Source: Adenophora triphylla var. japonica (lineage: Eukaryota; Streptophyta; Magnoliopsida; Asterales; Campanulaceae). From it: 64,000 nt of DNA. Numbering within the stretch: the stretch's first letter is position 1; every line of letters starts with the position of its first letter. This document shows positions 62,378 to 64,000 of the stretch, piece by piece. The stretch lies in contig JAFEMH010002324.1 of assembly GCA_022495995.1 (NCBI GenBank), positions 248,001-312,000 on the forward strand. Reading direction: 5' to 3'. A program made the position numbers and the translations under genes. The notes below the pieces were generated by a model. That model was not told the origin of the DNA, ran no database searches, and saw nothing but the letters and a program-made list of their open reading frames with translations.

Positions 62378-64000
62378 CTACAACACAATAAAAACAAATG
62401 AGCTAAGAACCTACACCTTGTTCTCATAGTGTTTCAATACAATGAAATGTTGTACTCTGTTTCTGTTCTGGCTAAGAACTTGCAATCAAGATATTAAGGA
62501 TATTCCAAATAAATAGCTATGTTTATATGTGTGTGTGGGAGTGTTTATGTTTGTGTGTTTGTTTGTTTGTTCGCATGTGTGTGTAAAAGGAGGGTGCAGA
62601 AAAAGAATGGAAGATAATAAATTTGATTTAAAATAATAGACAATATCATACTTGAATCTTTAGGTGCGGGTAAGAAAAACCTTGAAAGCATTGGGAAGAA
62701 AATCGTTTAACTTTCTTAATTGGTTAGAAGGAAAAGTTTCTTAACTACAGAAGGCATTAGCATATTCATTACATTTCCATGATGTAACTTTATTTGTTTC
62801 TTGGTATCATAATAATTATATTTCCAAGGAATTTCTAATATAATCTTAACATCCTGATTTTACCCTTGTACTAAATATAATTACTAAGTTACAAGCAATT
62901 GTCAATCTTTCATATTTGTAAATATCTTAAACTTAACTTTTTTGGAAAATGAATACAAAGACGAATATCACAACCTTCCATCACAATCAGAGTGGCAATG
63001 CATTTCATTAGTCAAATTATGCATCCACATATTAACTAATGTGACGAACATATCATACACCTGGTCACATTGACTTGGACAGAAATTGGAGTGGGGATAG
63101 TTGCCAAACTACTCACTAGTCTCTAAAACCAGAGGAGTAGATCTAAGAAACAAAAAAGCTTTAAACATAATTTATATCTTTCAATTCAATCATTATCACA
63201 CTTAGAGCAATACCCCTACACAGCTGGTCCAAAGTCCGCCTTGGTTAAGGAGGAGATTCTTTAGCTGGTCTAACAACCAGCATAAAGCCTTGCCAAATAA
63301 CCACAAACATGAATCCAACAAATTTTTTTATCAAATTAGCAGAAAAGGATTCATGTAGCCAGTCCAAAATTAATGGAACTAAATCCAAGTTAAGTTGAGT
63401 TATGATTGTACAAAGCAAAAATGGAGACAAATAAAGTTACTCTGATAAAATAGTAAAGTCCATTTAGTCCTATTTACCAAATTTCCCCCAATGAGGCTAG
63501 TTTCAAAATTAAGGCTACAGATGTTATGAGCTTTCAAAATTATCCTTAATAGAAATTGTAGGACCCTGTCCTCATCATGCAAACATGTACCGCACACGTG
63601 TCCACTTGATATATCATGAATAAAGTAAAGTTGTGTGTGATGTCGTCCACATTCAACTTCCCTTGGTTAGAAAGGTCAAGGGTTGAATTGGTGTCTTTTG
63701 AAGGTGCGCATAAGTCATTTGCGGTTAACCATTCATCACCCCGCATTTGGGATCATGGGTGAGCAATGAATTGACAACTGGAATAAGGAAGTAACTAAGT
63801 AAGCCACATGACACTCATTTGTCCGAGCAATCTTGACCCGCAAAGGAATTAGTACAAACATAACTAAGAGATCCAATGGTTATAATACACATCTTGCAAC
63901 TTTTACGCAGATCATTTTTCGAAAGCAGCTTTCTAGATATGATTTTTGTTCTCAAAAATTGGTTTGGAAAAATATCTCGAAGAGTGACTTTTACCTCCTA
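62378..64000 (-). other. Intron sequence upstream of the first visible KH exon
   Basis: No exon with acceptable splice borders and KH-protein-like coding found on the minus strand. A GT/TTTG microsatellite lies at 62525-62585. The acceptor of the 62377 exon (TTGTGTTGTAG) shows that an upstream exon must exist to the right. Confidence 0.55.

Noticed and set aside
1..64000. CRISPR array, bacterial operon, phage or integron
   Set aside because: No regularly spaced identical repeats with unique spacers and no ribosome-site-linked ORFs; all repeats found are eukaryotic TEs, satellites or microsatellites.

Overview
The window is eudicot-type plant nuclear DNA. The evidence is split genes with GT-AG introns, Stowaway-type MITEs, a plant L1-type LINE and nested Ty3/gypsy retrotransposons of Tat type, recognised by reverse transcriptase, a second (archaeal-type) RNase H, integrase, a tRNA-Arg primer site and extra antisense ORFs. 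There are no bacterial-style genes, CRISPR arrays or recognisable tRNA/rRNA genes. The species cannot be named from the sequence.

Region 1 (1-21.7 kb) is a stack of insertions. Tat-type element E1 (minus, 1-10687, left end outside the window) sits in the gag-like ORF of a related element E3 (minus, 10688-14520). E3 sits in an LTR-like sequence X (minus, 14521-16255). X interrupts the integrase of element E4 (plus, 16256 to about 21685), which keeps the integrase C-terminal part, a Tourist-like MITE, a large antisense ORF and an LTR-like end.

Region 2 (21.7-36.5 kb) holds a short unassigned stretch, a Stowaway MITE and a TIR element with a 9-bp target duplication. Then comes E2 (23965-36508, minus), a structurally complete Tat-type element with two LTRs of about 1.76 kb, a matching CCTAC target duplication, a tRNA-Arg primer site, a gag-like ORF, nearly continuous pol and an antisense ORF. 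Single stops and frameshifts break its pol, so it is not autonomous as read. Comparing E1 with E2 shows the oddest signal here: where E2 reads CTG or CAG, E1 very often reads CCG, CTCG or CG, and the length-changing cases break E1 reading frames.

Region 3 (36.5-38.0 kb) is a diverged tandem array of about 310-bp units lying just upstream of the first host gene.

Region 4 (38.7-64 kb) holds two convergent host genes. The first (plus, 38702-53786, seven exons, 334 codons) encodes a TVP38/TMEM64 (SNARE-associated Golgi/DedA/VTT) membrane protein with a probable chloroplast transit peptide. Its introns are swollen by a LINE of about 5 kb, several MITEs, a 1-kb long-TIR element, a SINE fragment and a foldback repeat, yet the spliced frame is intact. 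The second (minus, 54292 to beyond 62377) encodes a two-KH-domain RNA-binding protein of the plant FUBP-like type with a long P/G/Y/Q-rich tail; its 5' exons lie outside the window. One of its introns carries a TTA-flanked PIF/Harbinger-like element containing a fragment of an AAMP-like WD40 gene.
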